Positions 34,796-46,988 of a stretch of 64,000 nt of DNA are shown here, one piece after another. Within the stretch, counting starts at the first letter, position 1. Every line of letters starts with the position of its first letter. The stretch is from the NCBI GenBank assembly GCA_023213395.1, contig CM041465.1:43407741-43471740 (forward strand), written 5' to 3'. Both the position numbers and the translations under genes were made by a program. Under the pieces are notes generated by a model. That model did no database searches. It saw only the letters and a program-made list of their open reading frames with translations, and was not told the origin of the DNA. Origin of the DNA: Cycas panzhihuaensis (Eukaryota; Cycadophyta).

Positions 34796-37673
34796 TAATA
34801 AGTGACAAAAATGACCAAGTGGTGGCTGTTGGATATGAGGATCATGGCCTCTATAAATTGGATGCTAATAATATCATATTTGATTTTGCTTACTCTGGTT
34901 CTATTGTCACTCAAATTTTGTCCAAGATGCAACTTTGGCATTAACATCTAGGCCACTTGAGCTTAGACAATCTCAAATAGATGATGAACAAAAACATGGT
35001 ACATGGACTTCCAAAGATGTATGGCTCAAAATGTCTTTGTGAAGCATGCATAATGGGGACACATCGCTTGCCTTTCCCTAAAGGCAAAGCTTGGCGTGCA
35101 TCATATCCTTTGCAGTTGGTACACTAAGATTTGTATGGACTTATGTCCACTGCATCCTTTGAAGGAGCTTTGTACTACATCTCCTTCATTAACGATTTCT
35201 CCCATAAAGTTTGGATCTACTTTATCAAGCATAAGTCTGAAGCATTTTAAAAGTTTAAGGAATTCAAGCTTGAAGTGGAGAACGAGTCTAGCCAATCCAT
35301 CAAAATACTAAGGATAGACAATGGAAGTGAATTTACCTCAAAAGAATTCACCCAATTTTGCAAGGATAATGGCATTCAAAGACAACTTACTATTTTTGAC
35401 ACTCCTAAACATGGAGTCACTAAAAGAATGAATAAAACTTTGGCTAACAAAGCCAAAGCAATGATGCACGCAAAGGGACTCACTCGAGCTTACTGGGTAG
35501 AGGCATTCTACATAGCTGCCTGTGTGGCAAATTGAAGTCCAACAACAACAGTCACTGACATCACACCAGAGGAGGCATGCGGCAAAAGCCAATCACAACT
35601 ATTTGAGGACTTTTGGGTACACTGCTTATATGCACATCCTCGATCAGCAAAGAACTAAATTAGACAAGCATAGCCTAAAGTGTATCTTTGTGGGTTATGC
35701 CATTCATAGCAAAGCCTACAAGTTGTATGATCCCATTGGAAAAAAAATGTATTTCTCAAGAGAGGTAATCTTTGTTGAAGAAGATCATAAGGAGTTGGAT
35801 ACAACATCCATCTAACCCCCCATTGACAAAGGCAAAAAGATTGTTGAGGCCTTCTTTCCTCTTAATCTTCAACTCCATGTACATCATCTGCACCTGCTAA
35901 ACCGTCCACGTCATCATAATGAACTCCACTTGATCCTAGCACATCTTTTGTTGATCAACCACTTAGACTAGAAGATCTTGGGGTGCAAGTTACATCAATC
36001 AAAAAGTTACCAAAATTGTATATTTAAACAATGTAGGATGACCAGATTGTTAAAGGAAAACATCCATCAAGATATAGGCAACAAACCAATTTTGCACTTA
36101 TGGCTAAAGTACTTTGTGTTGATGAGCCTTTCACTTTTGAGGAGGCTTCTAAAAATAAAAATTGGAAGGTTGCCATGGATGAAGAAATCCATTATATTAA
36201 AAAGAATGGAACTTAGGATTTGGTTGAATTGCCTAAACACAAATAGGCAATCGGTTGCAAATGGGTCTACAAGATCAAATTCCATTCTGATAGTACACTT
36301 AAGCGCTAGAAGGTCCACCTTGTTGTAAAAGGCTTTAAACAAAAGGAAGGCATAGATTATAAGGAGACTTTTTCACCTGTGGCTAACATGAACACCATTA
36401 GACTCATCTTGGCCTTAGCAGCTCAATGCAAATGGCCAATTTTTCAAATGGGCGTAAATAATGGCTTTCTCAATTGCGATCTTCAAGAGGAGGTATACTT
36501 GGAGCACCCTCCTAGTTACAAGGTACAAGGCAATGAGCACTTAGTTTGTCACCTAAAAAAGGTATTATATAACTTGAAGTAGGCTTCAAGAGCATAGTAC
36601 TCAAAGATTGATGATTACTTTTTGAGACATGGGTTTCATCGATCTACTTCATATCCTAACTTGTACATCAAAGTTGGGAAAGACCGTATCATTTTCATTG
36701 TCTTGTATATAGATGACTTAGTGATCACTAGCAATGACACTAAGATGGTACATATTCTCTATGATGACTTGAAGAGGAGTTTCGAGATGATAGATCTTGG
36801 ACTTTTCCATTATTTATTAGGTTTTGAGGTGTGGTAACAGCCAGACTATATCTTCATCTCCCAAGCTAAATATTCTTAGGACATTTTGCAGCGGTTCAGG
36901 ATGTACGACTGTAAATCAACACCTACACCTATGGAGAATGACACAAAACTTACTCTCAATGAGAAAGCTAAGCCAACATATCCCACTCTTTATCGGCAGT
37001 TGATTAGAAGTCTCATTTATCTCACCAACACTCGCCCTGATATCTCATTTGCAGTTGGAATTTACTCTAGATACATGTCTCAACCTAATCAGAAGCATTT
37101 GAATGTAGCTAAATGCATACTTAAATACATCAAAGGTACATTACAACATGGCCTTGAGTATGCACATGATGAGAACTTTACTTTAGAAGGATTCTCAGAT
37201 TCTGATTAGGTAGGTTGCCAAGATAGCAGAAGATCAACCTTGGATTACTGTTTTACCCTTGGTTCAACAGTTGTTTCATGGTGTTGCAAGAAGCAACCTA
37301 ATGTTACCTTGTCCTCCACCAAAGTATATTACAAAGCTATAGTCAATACAACTTGTGAAGCTATCTGGCTATGAAAGATTCTTAGGGAGCTTGGACTTGA
37401 GCAGGATCACCCCACTAGGATTTATTATGACATCAAAGTGTACTCAAGTTAGCGAAAAATCTTGTCTTTCATGCAAGGACCAAACATATTGAGGTTCATC
37501 ATCACTTTATCAGAGAGCATGTGCAAAGCGGTGAGATCAACCTTCAGTATAGACCAACAGAGCAGCAGACAGTAGATATCTTTACCAAGCCACTTGGTAG
37601 AGAAAAAATTGTAAAATATAGAGATGGTCTAGGGGTTCGACTTAACATTGTAAACAGTAAGGGGGGGTGTTAA
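34796..37673 (+). pseudogene. pol: Copia-C pol: integrase, reverse transcriptase, RNase H
   Basis: Resumes at the point where 27879 stopped (SDKNDQVVAVGYEDHGLYKLD). Integrase: LSKMQLWH then HLGHLSLDNLK, LCEACIMGT, an altered DLYGLMS, RIDNGSEFTS (second Asp kept) and [33 protein letters not shown] (36379), MGVNNGFLN where relatives have MDVKSAFLN, YIDDL (about 36708), and RNase H FSDSD then a TAG for Trp (about 37207). Many stops at Gln/Trp positions plus frame changes near 35580, 35860 and 37425. Stop TGT TAA is in the 3' LTR. Confidence 0.9.
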
Positions 37674-38214
37674 ATCTTATGTTCACATGTTAAGTCTATG
37701 TACTTTATTTTTCATGTATTATTTGTACTTTTATACTTTATGAGTGACTTATCACTTAAGTGATAAAGTGCACACCCACATTATTTTCTAATGACACAAC
37801 ATTGTCACTAAAGGGTCAAATGGACCCCCATGCATTTTTGCTTACTTGAAAGCCCAAAAGGACACACGTCCTATATGCAAGGCATGTACCTTAGATGTTT
37901 GACACTTGTCAAACATCTAATGCCGTAGGTCTATCCTTTCACTCTATATATTGATACCTCTCATCATTATTCTCATATAGAGTTGGAATTGTATTGTTAT
38001 ACTGCTAGTTTGCTAATCAAACTACTATTTATTGGAGATTGGACTAATTCCAACTCCTCATCTTTAGTATTATTTTGTTCTTTCTCTTCATGCTTGATCT
38101 TACTCATGTTTGATCTCATATTTTCATTATTAGTCTAATTTATCTTCTTTCTAGAACTAGAGTGAATATAGCTTCTAGATCTTAGGATTCTAAGGCCATT
38201 TGGCCATTTCTACA
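37668..38214 (+). repeat. Copia-C 3' LTR
   Basis: Preceded by GTAAGGGGGGG and ended by TTCTACA before ATTAA. Carries a perfect stem TTAGATGTTTGAC/GTCAAACATCTAA at 37891-37903 and 37908-37920. Confidence 0.95.
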
Positions 38215-40120
38215 ATTAAAGATATCATCGTGCTGAACCTATCTACAACAATAAAAAGATAATCATGTCCCTTCCTAGTCATGGGAAGTCCCCCTAAGAT
38301 ATCTATCGAGATACTTTCCCAAGGCCTAGTTGGAATAGGTAGTGGTGTATACAATCCTAATTTTCTCATAGAAGGCTTAGAAGTATTACACATTACACAT
38401 CCTTTTATATATTTGCTTACATCATTTTGCATTTTTGGCCATACAACATATCTTCGCAAATTTGCTAAAGTTTTCTCTACACCAAAGTGACTAGGTACTT
38501 TAGAAGTATGGGCTTCTCTAAGCCACTTGATCTTGTCTCCTTTTGATGGAACATAGAGTTACTCCCCTTTGAAAAGTAGACCATCCTTCCAAGTAAGCTA
38601 GGAAGGTCTTCCTTTCGCTAGGTTCTCAAATTCTTCCTTCAAAGCTTCATCTTCGTAGTACAAGTCTTTGTTCTCTTCATGATGCATTGGCTCCACCTAC
38701 AAACTCACAAGAGAACTACAAACAAAAGAAGAAGAAGAAGAAGTGGAACAAGGTGGTCTAGATAACATATCAGTAATTTTATTAGTAAATCCTTTTTTGT
38801 ACTTAATTATAATATTAAATTGTTGTAAATAACTCATCCACTTCATGTGTCTTGCTTGTTGTAATTTACTTTGAGTTTGTAAAAATTGAAGAGGCTTATG
38901 ATCTGTATGAACTACAACCTCTTTTCCAAGTAAGTAGGACATCCAATGCTTGCATGCTTGTTGCAATGTGAATATTTCTCGATCATATGTTGGGTAGTTT
39001 TTCACTTGAGGGGTGAAGACTTCTGAATGGTAAGTAATAGGCTTCCCATCTTGAATAAGGACATCTCCCATTGCATTTCCACTTATATTAGCTTCTACTT
39101 CAAAAGGCCTTTGCAAATTTGACATTGCCATAATCAATGTTTCATAAATTTTCTTCTTCAAAAGAAGAAAAGCTTCTTCATCTTTGGAACCCTAAGCAAA
39201 CGTTTTACTAACTTTTGTCAATGCATGTAGAGGTGTTACAACCTGTAAGAAATGAAGAATGAACTTTCTCAAGTATTGACAAGCTCCCAAAAAACTTCTT
39301 ACCTCTGTGGTGTTAATTGACCTGTGTCATTTAAGGATGGCTTGAGTCTTGAGTGGATCGACGCTTAACTTTTCTCCTTTAACCACAAAGCCCAAGAAGA
39401 CCAAGTTCTCCTTACCAAATTCACACTTCTTTACATTAAGCTTCAAATGATGCTTAGCTAAAGTCTTCAAAACTTCTTCTATGTGCTGCAAATGTTCCTC
39501 TCATGTGTTGTTGAAAATTAAAATGTTATCAAGATGGACAACAAAAAAATTATCCAACTAAGGCCTTAACACTTCATTCATTAGCCTCATGAATGTTGTA
39601 GGAGCATTACACAATCTGAAAGGCATAACCATTCATTCAAAGAGTCTTTGCTTTGTTTTGAAGGTTGTCTTCCATGTGTCCTTCTCTTTGACCTTAACTT
39701 GGTGTTAACCTCTTTTCAAATCCAACTTAATAAAAAAAAAAACGTGTTGAATTTGATCAAGAAAATCATCTATGTGAGGTAAGGGGTGGCCATTTTTAAT
39801 TGTGATTTTATTCAAAGCACGAAAGTCTACACACATTCTCCATCCTCTATCCTTCTTAGGCACCAAGACAATTGGTGACCCACAAGGTGAATATGAAGGT
39901 CTTATGACCCCTTGATCAAGCAACTCCTCAACTTGCCTCTTTATCTCATCATTCTCTACAATGAAGTGCCCATACAAAGCAATATTAGGCAATGCTGCAT
40001 TTCCTACAAGAGTGATTTCATGCTCTATCTTTCTCTTTGGCGATAGCCCATCAACATGCTGAAATAGAATATTCTATCTTGTCTTCAACTGCTCAATTTG
40101 TTATATTTGTTTAGGTGATA
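38215..40120 (-). pseudogene. pol: Gypsy-1 reverse transcriptase, RNase H and integrase N-terminus
   Basis: On the minus strand: RT fingers and palm start at 39705-39992 (RPSYSPCGSPIVLVPKKD, then RMCVDFRALNKITIKN and HIDDFLDQ); the catalytic YxDD region near 39530 is decayed. RNase H at 38697-39161 has VVHTDHKPLQFL, RHMKWMSYLQQF and ADxLSR-like TDMLSRPP. The integrase zinc-binding part at about 38320-38459 reads RRYVVWPKMQNDV and GCVMCNTSKP, then SIDILGGLP with the first catalytic Asp and VDRFSTM. Copia-C cuts the core at 38215. The gene would copy and integrate the element. Several frame changes between 39160 and 39705. Confidence 0.9.
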
Positions 40121-40439
40121 CAAGAAAAGTATGAGTAGAAAGACCTCCTTCTTCTCCTAGTTCTTCTTTGCTCGTTACCATTAAGATGATAAATTTGCGA
40201 CATGCATTGATCATCATTTTTTCTTGAGTGGTCGAAATTAATGCCATCTTATCAAAGTACTTCTTTGTAGCCTTTATGAATAAGCCCTTATTATCCTTCA
40301 TCAATTGGTATTTTCTCTCCCTTCAATAGAAGAGTACATCTCGATCCTACAAGTAGGGACTCCCAAGTATAACATGGTACACATCTAATGGTACCACATC
40401 ACATATCACTTCATCAATAAAAATATTAGCGATGGAAAA

Positions 40440-41760
40440 TTATGTGTACATTACTTTGATATTTGTATTTCCATATCTTTATGGATCCAACCAAGAGGAT
40501 ATGGGTGAGGGTGAGGGTGAGGAGTAGTTACCAACCCAAGGCTCTTCACCAAATTTTTTGAGATTAAATTCTTTTGGCTCCTTGGATCTATAATGGCACC
40601 AATAGCATTATTTCCTACTTGAAGGTTCAAGTGAAACAATTCCTAGCATCATCTCCATAATTTGTGAATAAAGTAACATTCTCTTCTTCTCCTTCACTCT
40701 GAAGCTCCACCTTAGAAGTAGTGCTTTCCCTTTTTCTTTCTTTCTTGATTCCATCTCCTTAATATGCTTTGACTTTAGCTCTGAATGTATCTTCTAACAC
40801 TTTGCTGCAACATGACCACTAATATCATAATACTCATAACAGTTAGAACTTTGAACAAAAATAGTTTTTTTCTTCTTTCCTTCTTGCCTTTTATATGAGT
40901 GCAATTCAGGATTCTTTTCATGCTTATTAAAAGTCAAAGTAGAATCTTTAGACATGAATGTAGGTTTCTTACTTTTACTTTCTATTGCAATAGTCATTTT
41001 ACTTACTTCTCCAATGGATTGAACCTTAAAAATTCTTAGTTCCTTATGTAATCATGTAATCCTCTAATGAATTTCATAAGAGTGCTATGTTCATCTATAT
41101 TAATACCAAGTAACATGCCATACTTGAAAAATAAAGAAGTATAGTCTTGGGCACATACACCTCTCTCTTAGTATAAATATTACCAAGTGACCCATTAGTC
41201 TTCCTCATGAGTTATGGGGTAGTATTGTTTATTTATTACTTCCTTAAAATCCCTCCAAGAAAAAGAAGATGTATCATGAGTCTTCAAATATGCATTCCAC
41301 CATGTCAATGGATGTTTACACAACTTGAGCCTAACAAATGAAAGGTTTTAAGCATTACTATAAGCATAAATTATGAAGTAGGTTTTAAGTTGATCCAACC
41401 AATGGTCCAACTTTTCAACATTTACCTCTCCATCATAAGTTGGAATGTCCAACTTTGCCTCCACCTTGAAGGGTTAATGAGATGAAGTACCCTTGCCTTT
41501 TTCAAATGAGTGCTTTAAGGTCTCATCCTCTTTTTCTTCATGGTTGTGGTCATTCGTGGATCCTCCTTCAACTTCATTCTCTTTGCATTTTCCCTTAACT
41601 AGAGGTAGAAGTTGGGTCATCATTTGCATCAAAACTTCTACGTTCTTCTCAAGCTTCTCAAATCTAATTTCTCCATTTTTTTTTGTATGCATGGTGCTTA
41701 GATTCTTTCTTTGTCTTTTTGGTGATTGCAACACAAGAAAAGATTATCCTTTCTCTTGGT
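40440..41760 (-). pseudogene. gag: Gypsy-1 gag and protease
   Basis: Minus strand. Starts near 41734 with a charged N-terminal segment containing a coiled-coil-like run (EKLEKNVEVLMQMMTQLLPL), then the retrotransposon gag core KLDIPTYDGEVNVEKLDHWL near 41440 and LTWWNAYLKTHD near 41300. A CCHC knuckle near 40800-40850 has lost one Cys (CYEYYDISGHVAAKC). Protease at 40451-40639: IIDPRSQKNLISKNLV, where the active-site Asp-Ser-Gly has become Asp-Pro-Arg. Stops at several points. Role by family: capsid and polyprotein processing. Confidence 0.82.
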
Positions 41761-41826
41761 ATCCTTTCATTGTTTGTACCATTCAAGTCCCTATAACAAA
41801 GATCACATGCTCTCATAATGAAAATG

Positions 41827-42798
41827 TGATCCTAAACTAGAGTGCGATTGGTGAAGAAATCAATCACCAATCCTTTTCCTTGATATCTTAGGGTGTTAAT
41901 GTAAAATTCCCAATAATATTAATAAAAGAGTGAGCCCATAAAAATATATTTTACACCAACTCATATATTCTTGCCATTATTCCAAGATAAGAAGAATAAT
42001 ACTTTTATTAAGCTAGAAAAATCTCTATTTAATGGTGGAGGACAAAAAACTAGCAAACGATAGGCAAGTTACAATGAAGAAATGTTACAACAATGCCACA
42101 AAGGGTCTCTAACTTCCCAAGACTCCTTCAATGAAACTCTCACTCTCCAAAATGGATGTTTGAAGTGTTGAAATTTGCCTCCTCTATGGTCTCTAACACC
42201 TTCCTAATGCTACCTCAATGTTTCTCCCAAGTCAAGTGTCTCTCACACACAAGAACCAAGTCTCCAACATTGAAAATGAGCTCAAAAGGACTTAATTTAT
42301 AGAAAGAAATTCATCAACAACCAAAATACATGTTTTCCAAGTGGCATTCATGCAAGTCCAATCACCAACAACCAAAATGCATGTTATCCAAGTGGCATTC
42401 ATGCAAGTTTGAAAAGTTGTGACTTGGTACATATGGTTAACAAACTCCAATAAAGGTCAAATATGGTACGCATATAGGTACGTATGTCCCCTTTATGTTT
42501 TCAAAATTTTAGCTCATTTAGATATCATTTTTCCACATTTTTACTTATTTAAAAATAGTATGTACTTGTTGTTTTTATGTTGGTCGTAGGAGCTATTTTT
42601 TTGCAAAACAAGGCTTGCCATTTAGTCAAATGATATTTTTTGAATCCCACCTTTTTCCCACATGTAGTAGGATGTGTCTTCTTCTTTCCCATAAAATTTC
42701 TCATCGTTTTGATACCATTTGGCCCTATTTCTTTCACTTGTGCCAATGCTTAGCATTTTTTGCTTTCTGTAGGCATAAGGTAGATCACCCTTGGATCA
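41827..42798 (-). repeat. Gypsy-1 5' LTR
   Basis: Pairs with 21550-22515. A weak primer site on the minus strand (TTATGAGAGCATG near 41810) resembles TGGTATCAGAGCATG with an indel. Right end GGATCA is followed by the CTTGT duplication. Confidence 0.88.
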
Positions 42799-43002
42799 CT
42801 TGTCTCAATCAAAATATATCAAAAATGTGTTGAAAAGGTTCAACATGAAAAATTACAACAGTATAATTATGCCCGTGGAGACTAGATGTGTACTAAATAT
42901 TGAGTAGGAAGCATAACACGTTAATGCAATCACATATAGACAATTGATTAAAAGCTTGACCTATCTTACAGCTACCAAACCACACATCTTTTATGCAGTT
43001 GG
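42799..43002 (+). pseudogene. pol: Copia-G pol, second part: RT thumb region
   Basis: Short remnant between Gypsy-1 and Copia-F. One frame reads SKYIKNVLKRFNMKN, then YRQLIKSLTYLTATKPHI and FYAVG, the copia motif at the end of RT. It fits directly between the pieces ending at 21549 and starting at 50332. Confidence 0.85.
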
Positions 43003-43559
43003 TGTGAAAAGAGGCCTAGTGGCCTCACAGTCCCAAGATCTAGAAGCTAGGATCACTCTAGTTCTAGAAGCACAAATACTTAACAAGTATAATATTCTCA
43101 AGATGAAAGAAAGCATAAGAGACAAAGCATAAAATGAAGGAGCAAGAGAAATGATACCTAATGTTTGGAGTTGGAATTGGTCCAACCTCCAAAAGAATAA
43201 ACAGTTTGATTAGCAAACCGACAAAGATAACAATACAAATACCAACTCTCTTGTGAGACAATGAGGAGAGGTCTCATTAAATAAAGTGAAATGAGAGACC
43301 TAAGGCCTTGGATGTTTAACAAGTGTCAAACATCCAAGATACATGCCTTGCATGTAGGACATGTGTCCTTTTGGGCTCTCATGTGAGCAAAAATGCATGA
43401 GGGTCCATTTGACCCTTTAGTGACAACGTTGTGTCACTAGAAAGAATGTGGATGTGCACTTTATCACTTAAGTGATAAGTCACCCCTAAAGTACAAAAAT
43501 ACACATATTACATAAAAATTAAAGTACATAACCTTAACATGTAAACATAAAGTTTAACA
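43003..43559 (-). repeat. Copia-F 3' LTR
   Basis: TGTGAAAAG at 43003 is the minus-strand LTR end; TTTAACA at 43559 is its start. The TATA region is altered here (TTAAATAAAG in place of TTATATAGAG on the plus strand). Confidence 0.95.
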
Positions 43560-46500
43560 CCCCACCCATCGCTTACAATGTTAAGTCGGACACCAAGACC
43601 ATCTCTGAATTTTACAAACTTTTCTCTACCAAGAGGCTTGGTAAAGTTATCTGTTGTCTGCTCCTTTGTAGGTCTGTACTGGAGATTGATCTCACCATTC
43701 TGCACATGCTCTCAGATTAAGTGATGGTGAACCTCGATGTGTTTTGTCCGCGCATGAAAAACTGGATTCTTAGCTAACTTGAGTACACTTTGATTATCAC
43801 AATATATCCCAGTGGGGTGATTTTACTCAAGTCCAAATTCTCCAAGAATCCGTCGTAGCCAGATAGCTTCACAAATTGCACTGACGGCAGCTTTGTACTC
43901 TGCTTCAGTGGATGACAAGGTAACATTGAGTTGCTTCTTGCAACTCCACGAAACAACTGCTGAACCAAGGGAAAAACAGTATCCCGAGGTTGATCTCCTG
44001 TTATCTTAACAACCTGCCCAATCAAAACCTTAGAACCCTTCTAGAGTGAAGTTCTCATTATGCGCATACCGAAGGCCATGCTGCAATGTACCTTTGATGT
44101 ATTTAAGTATGCGTTTAGCTGCATTCTAATGTATCTGATTGGGTTGAGACATGTATCATGAGTAAATCCCAACTGCAAATGAAATGTCTGGTCGAGTGTT
44201 GGTAAGATAAATGAGGCTCCTAATCAACTGTCAGAAAAGTGTGGGATCTGCCGGTGCAGCTTCCTCATTGAGAGTAAGCTTAGATCCATTCTCCATTGGT
44301 GTAGGCGCTGGTTTGCAGTTGTGCATCCTGAACCACTGCAAAATGTCCCAAGAATATTTCGCTTGGGAGATGAAGATATAGCATGGTTGTTGCCATATCT
44401 CAAAGCCTAAGAAATAATGAAGAAGTCTAAGATCTGTCATCTCGAAACTTCTCTTCAAGTCATCTTGGATAATGTGTATCATCTTAGTGTCACTGTCAGT
44501 GATCACTAAGTCATCTACATACAAGGCAACAAAAATGACATGGTTATTTTCATGTTTTATATACAGATTAGGATCTGAAGTAGATCGATGAGACCCATGT
44601 CTCAAGAAGTAATCATCAATCTTTGAGTACCATGCTCTTGGAGCTTGTTTTAAGCCATATAACACCTTTTTTAGGCGATATACAAAATGCTCCTTGCCTT
44701 GTACTTTGTAACTGGGAGGTTGCTCCAAATATGCCTCCTCTTGAAGATCGCCATTAAGAAATGCGCTCTTCAGGTCCATCTGATAGACTGGCCATTTGCA
44801 TCGAGCAGCTAAAGCCAAGATGAGTCTAATGGTGTTCATATTTGCCACTGGTGCAAAAGTTTCCTCATAGTCTATGCCTTCTTTTTGTTTAAATCATTTT
44901 GCTACAAGGCGGACCTTTTTCCGTTTAATTGAACCATCAGAATGGAATTTGGTCTTGTAGACCCATTTACAACTGATTGCCTGTTGGTGTTTAGGCAATT
45001 CAACCAAATCCCAAGTACCATTCTTTTCAATAGAATGGATTTCTTCATCCATGACAACCTTCCAATTTTCATTTTTAGAAGCCCCCTCAAAAGTGGAAGG
45101 CTCATCAACACAAAGCACTTCAGCCATAAGTGCATAATTGGTCTGTTGCCGATATTTTGATAGACGTTTTCCTTCAATGATGTGACCGTCTTGAACTGTT
45201 TGTGTGTACCATTTTGGTAACTTTTGAATCGAAGTAACTTGAGCCTCAAGATCTTCTGGTCTAAGTGGTTGATCAACAGAAGATGTGCTTGGATCAAGTG
45301 GAGCAAAATCAGTTGATGTAGACGGTCCAGCAGGTGCAGATGATGTACATGGTGTAGAAGATTGAGAGGGAAGGAAGGTCTCAACAATCTTCTTGCCTTT
45401 GTCAATGGGAGGTTGCATGGATGTTGTTTGCAACTCCTTATGATCTTCTTCAGCAAAGATGACATCTGTTGAGAGATGCATTTTCTTCCCTATGGGATCA
45501 TACAACTTGTAGGCTTTTCTATGAATGGCATATCCTACAAAGATGCATTTTAGACTATGCTTGTCTAATTTTGTCCTTTGCTGATCGGGGATGTGCATAT
45601 AAGCAGTGCACCCAAAAGTCCTCAAATGGCTGACAGTTGCCTTTTTGTCAGACCATGCCTCCTCGGGTGTCATATTGGTGACTGTTGTAGTTGGACTGTG
45701 ATTGGCTACATAGGCAGCTGTATGAAATGCTTCTGCCCAGTAAGCTCGAGTGGGTCCTTGTGCATGTATCATTGCTTTGGCTTTATTAGCCAAAGTTCTG
45801 TTCATTCGCTCGAAGACCCCATTTTGTTGAGGAATGTGAGGAATAGTCAGTTGTCTCCAAATGCCGTTATCCTTGCAGTATTTGGTGAATTCATTTGATG
45901 CAAATTCACCTCCATTGTCTGTCCTTAATGTTTTGATTGAGTGGCCAGACTCATTTTCCACTTCAAGCTTGAATTCTTTGAACTTGGAAAATGCTTCAGA
46001 TTTGTGTTTGATGAAGTAGACCTAGACTTTGTGAGAAAAGTCATCAATGAAGGAGATGTAATACAAAGTTCCTCCAAAAGATGTTGTGGACATAGGTCCA
46101 CACAAATCTGAATGTACTAACTGCAAAGGATGCGATGCATGCCGTGCTTTGCCTTTAGGGAAAGGCAAGCGATGCTGAGTTCCCATAATGCATGCTTCAC
46201 AAAGACATTTTGTGCCATAGATCTTTGGAAGCCCATGTACCATATTCTTGTTGATCATTTGCCTCAAATTGTCTAAGCTCAAATGGCCTAGACGTTGATG
46301 CCAAAGTTGCATCTTGGCCAAGTATGGAGTGAATTGAACCAGAGTAAGAAGAATCAAGTGTTATATTATTTGCATCCAATTTATAAAGGCCTTGATCCTC
46401 ATATCCAACAGAGACTACTTGGTCATCTTTGTCACTGATTACACATTTCCCATTTCTGAATAAGACACTCATCTGTTGCTTGTCCAACTTGCTAACAGAT

Positions 46501-46988
46501 AGTAAGTTCTTGTCCATTGAAAGTATGAAGTAGGCATTGCCATCGGGAAATGAGGAGGAAGAATTTGATGAAGAATGAAATAGAGTTATTGTGTCTATTC
46601 CAGAAATTTTAACAGATAGATTGTTCCCAAAGGTCACTAATTGACCTTTACCTTTCTTGATGTCGGTGAGGAGCTCTTCACTTCCAGTCATGTGTTGTGA
46701 AGCTCCAGAATCAATAATCCAAGTTTCATCAACCTTGAATGTTTGATATGCACAAAACAGTTTGTCTTCATCTGCAAACTGATTAAAGTGGCGTTGATTG
46801 CCACCTCTAAAACCCCCCCTTCCTCTTTGACCTCCTCGATAGGCACCTCGATTTGGTCGAGGGTTCTTCGCCATCGTTGTTGCTAGAATCTTTGTTGGTA
46901 TCGCTGACGTGGCAGCTGCTGTCGCTGATTTGGTTGACGCGGTTGCTGTTGCTGTTGACGTAGATCTGTTTGCTTTTTTTGACAATCA
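43554..46988 (-). pseudogene. pol: Copia-F pol: protease, integrase, reverse transcriptase, RNase H
   Basis: Minus strand, opening in the -1 frame behind the gag zinc knuckle. 46197-46985: RGG-rich segment and protease WIIDSGASQHMTG, intact. A frame change near 46330 leads to GAG-pre-integrase WHQRLGHLSLDNL and integrase with HSDLCGP; TAG at about 46020 replaces Trp. 44894-45961 is one long open stretch (RTDNGGEF, RMNRTLANKAKA, PKWYTQTVQDGH, CKWVYKTKFHSDG). One TGA near 44893, then the RT at 44231-44848 with MDLKSAFLNGD and YVDDL. RNase H is at 43560-44230 with several frame changes. Stop TGT TAA falls in the LTR. Close to, but short of, an intact polyprotein. Confidence 0.93.

Larger units (their letters stand above)
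23538..38214 (+). mobile_element. Copia-C: Ty1/copia retrotransposon, split by Copia-D
   Basis: LTRs at 23538-24083 and 37668-38214 (546 and 547 bases), flanked by ATTAA at 23533-23537 and 38215-38219. Same family as Copia-B, -D and -F. Own internal sequence 24084-27879 and 34801-37667; Copia-D is inserted in the gag-pol region with duplication TAATA. Heavily mutated: dozens of TAG/TAA codons at positions where relatives have Gln or Trp. Confidence 0.96.
21550..42798 (-). mobile_element. Gypsy-1: Ty3/gypsy retrotransposon, minus strand, split by Copia-C
   Basis: LTRs at 21550-22515 and 41827-42798 (about 970 bases, inverted ends TGA/TCA), flanked by perfect 5-base duplications CTTGT at 21545-21549 and 42799-42803. 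Minus-strand order gag, protease, RT, RNase H, integrase is gypsy-specific. The purine tract (22516-22530, GGAAGGGGAGCCA on the minus strand) precedes the 3' LTR. Its own sequence is 21550-23537 plus 38220-42798. It sits in the Copia-G reverse transcriptase. Lineage within gypsy not assigned. Confidence 0.93.

Noticed and set aside
38190-38459. Integrase frame read as continuing left of 38215
   Set aside because: The last eight or so codons belong to the Copia-C LTR; real Gypsy-1 coding stops at 38215 and resumes at 23537.
41493-41840. Plus-strand 115-codon frame opposite Gypsy-1 gag
   Set aside because: Complement of the gag N-terminal charged region; low complexity (Ser/Phe) and no homology signs.
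44902-45465. Minus-strand frame of 187 codons overlapping Copia-F pol
   Set aside because: Shadow of pol in another frame; matches the equivalent shadow in Copia-D and Copia-B.
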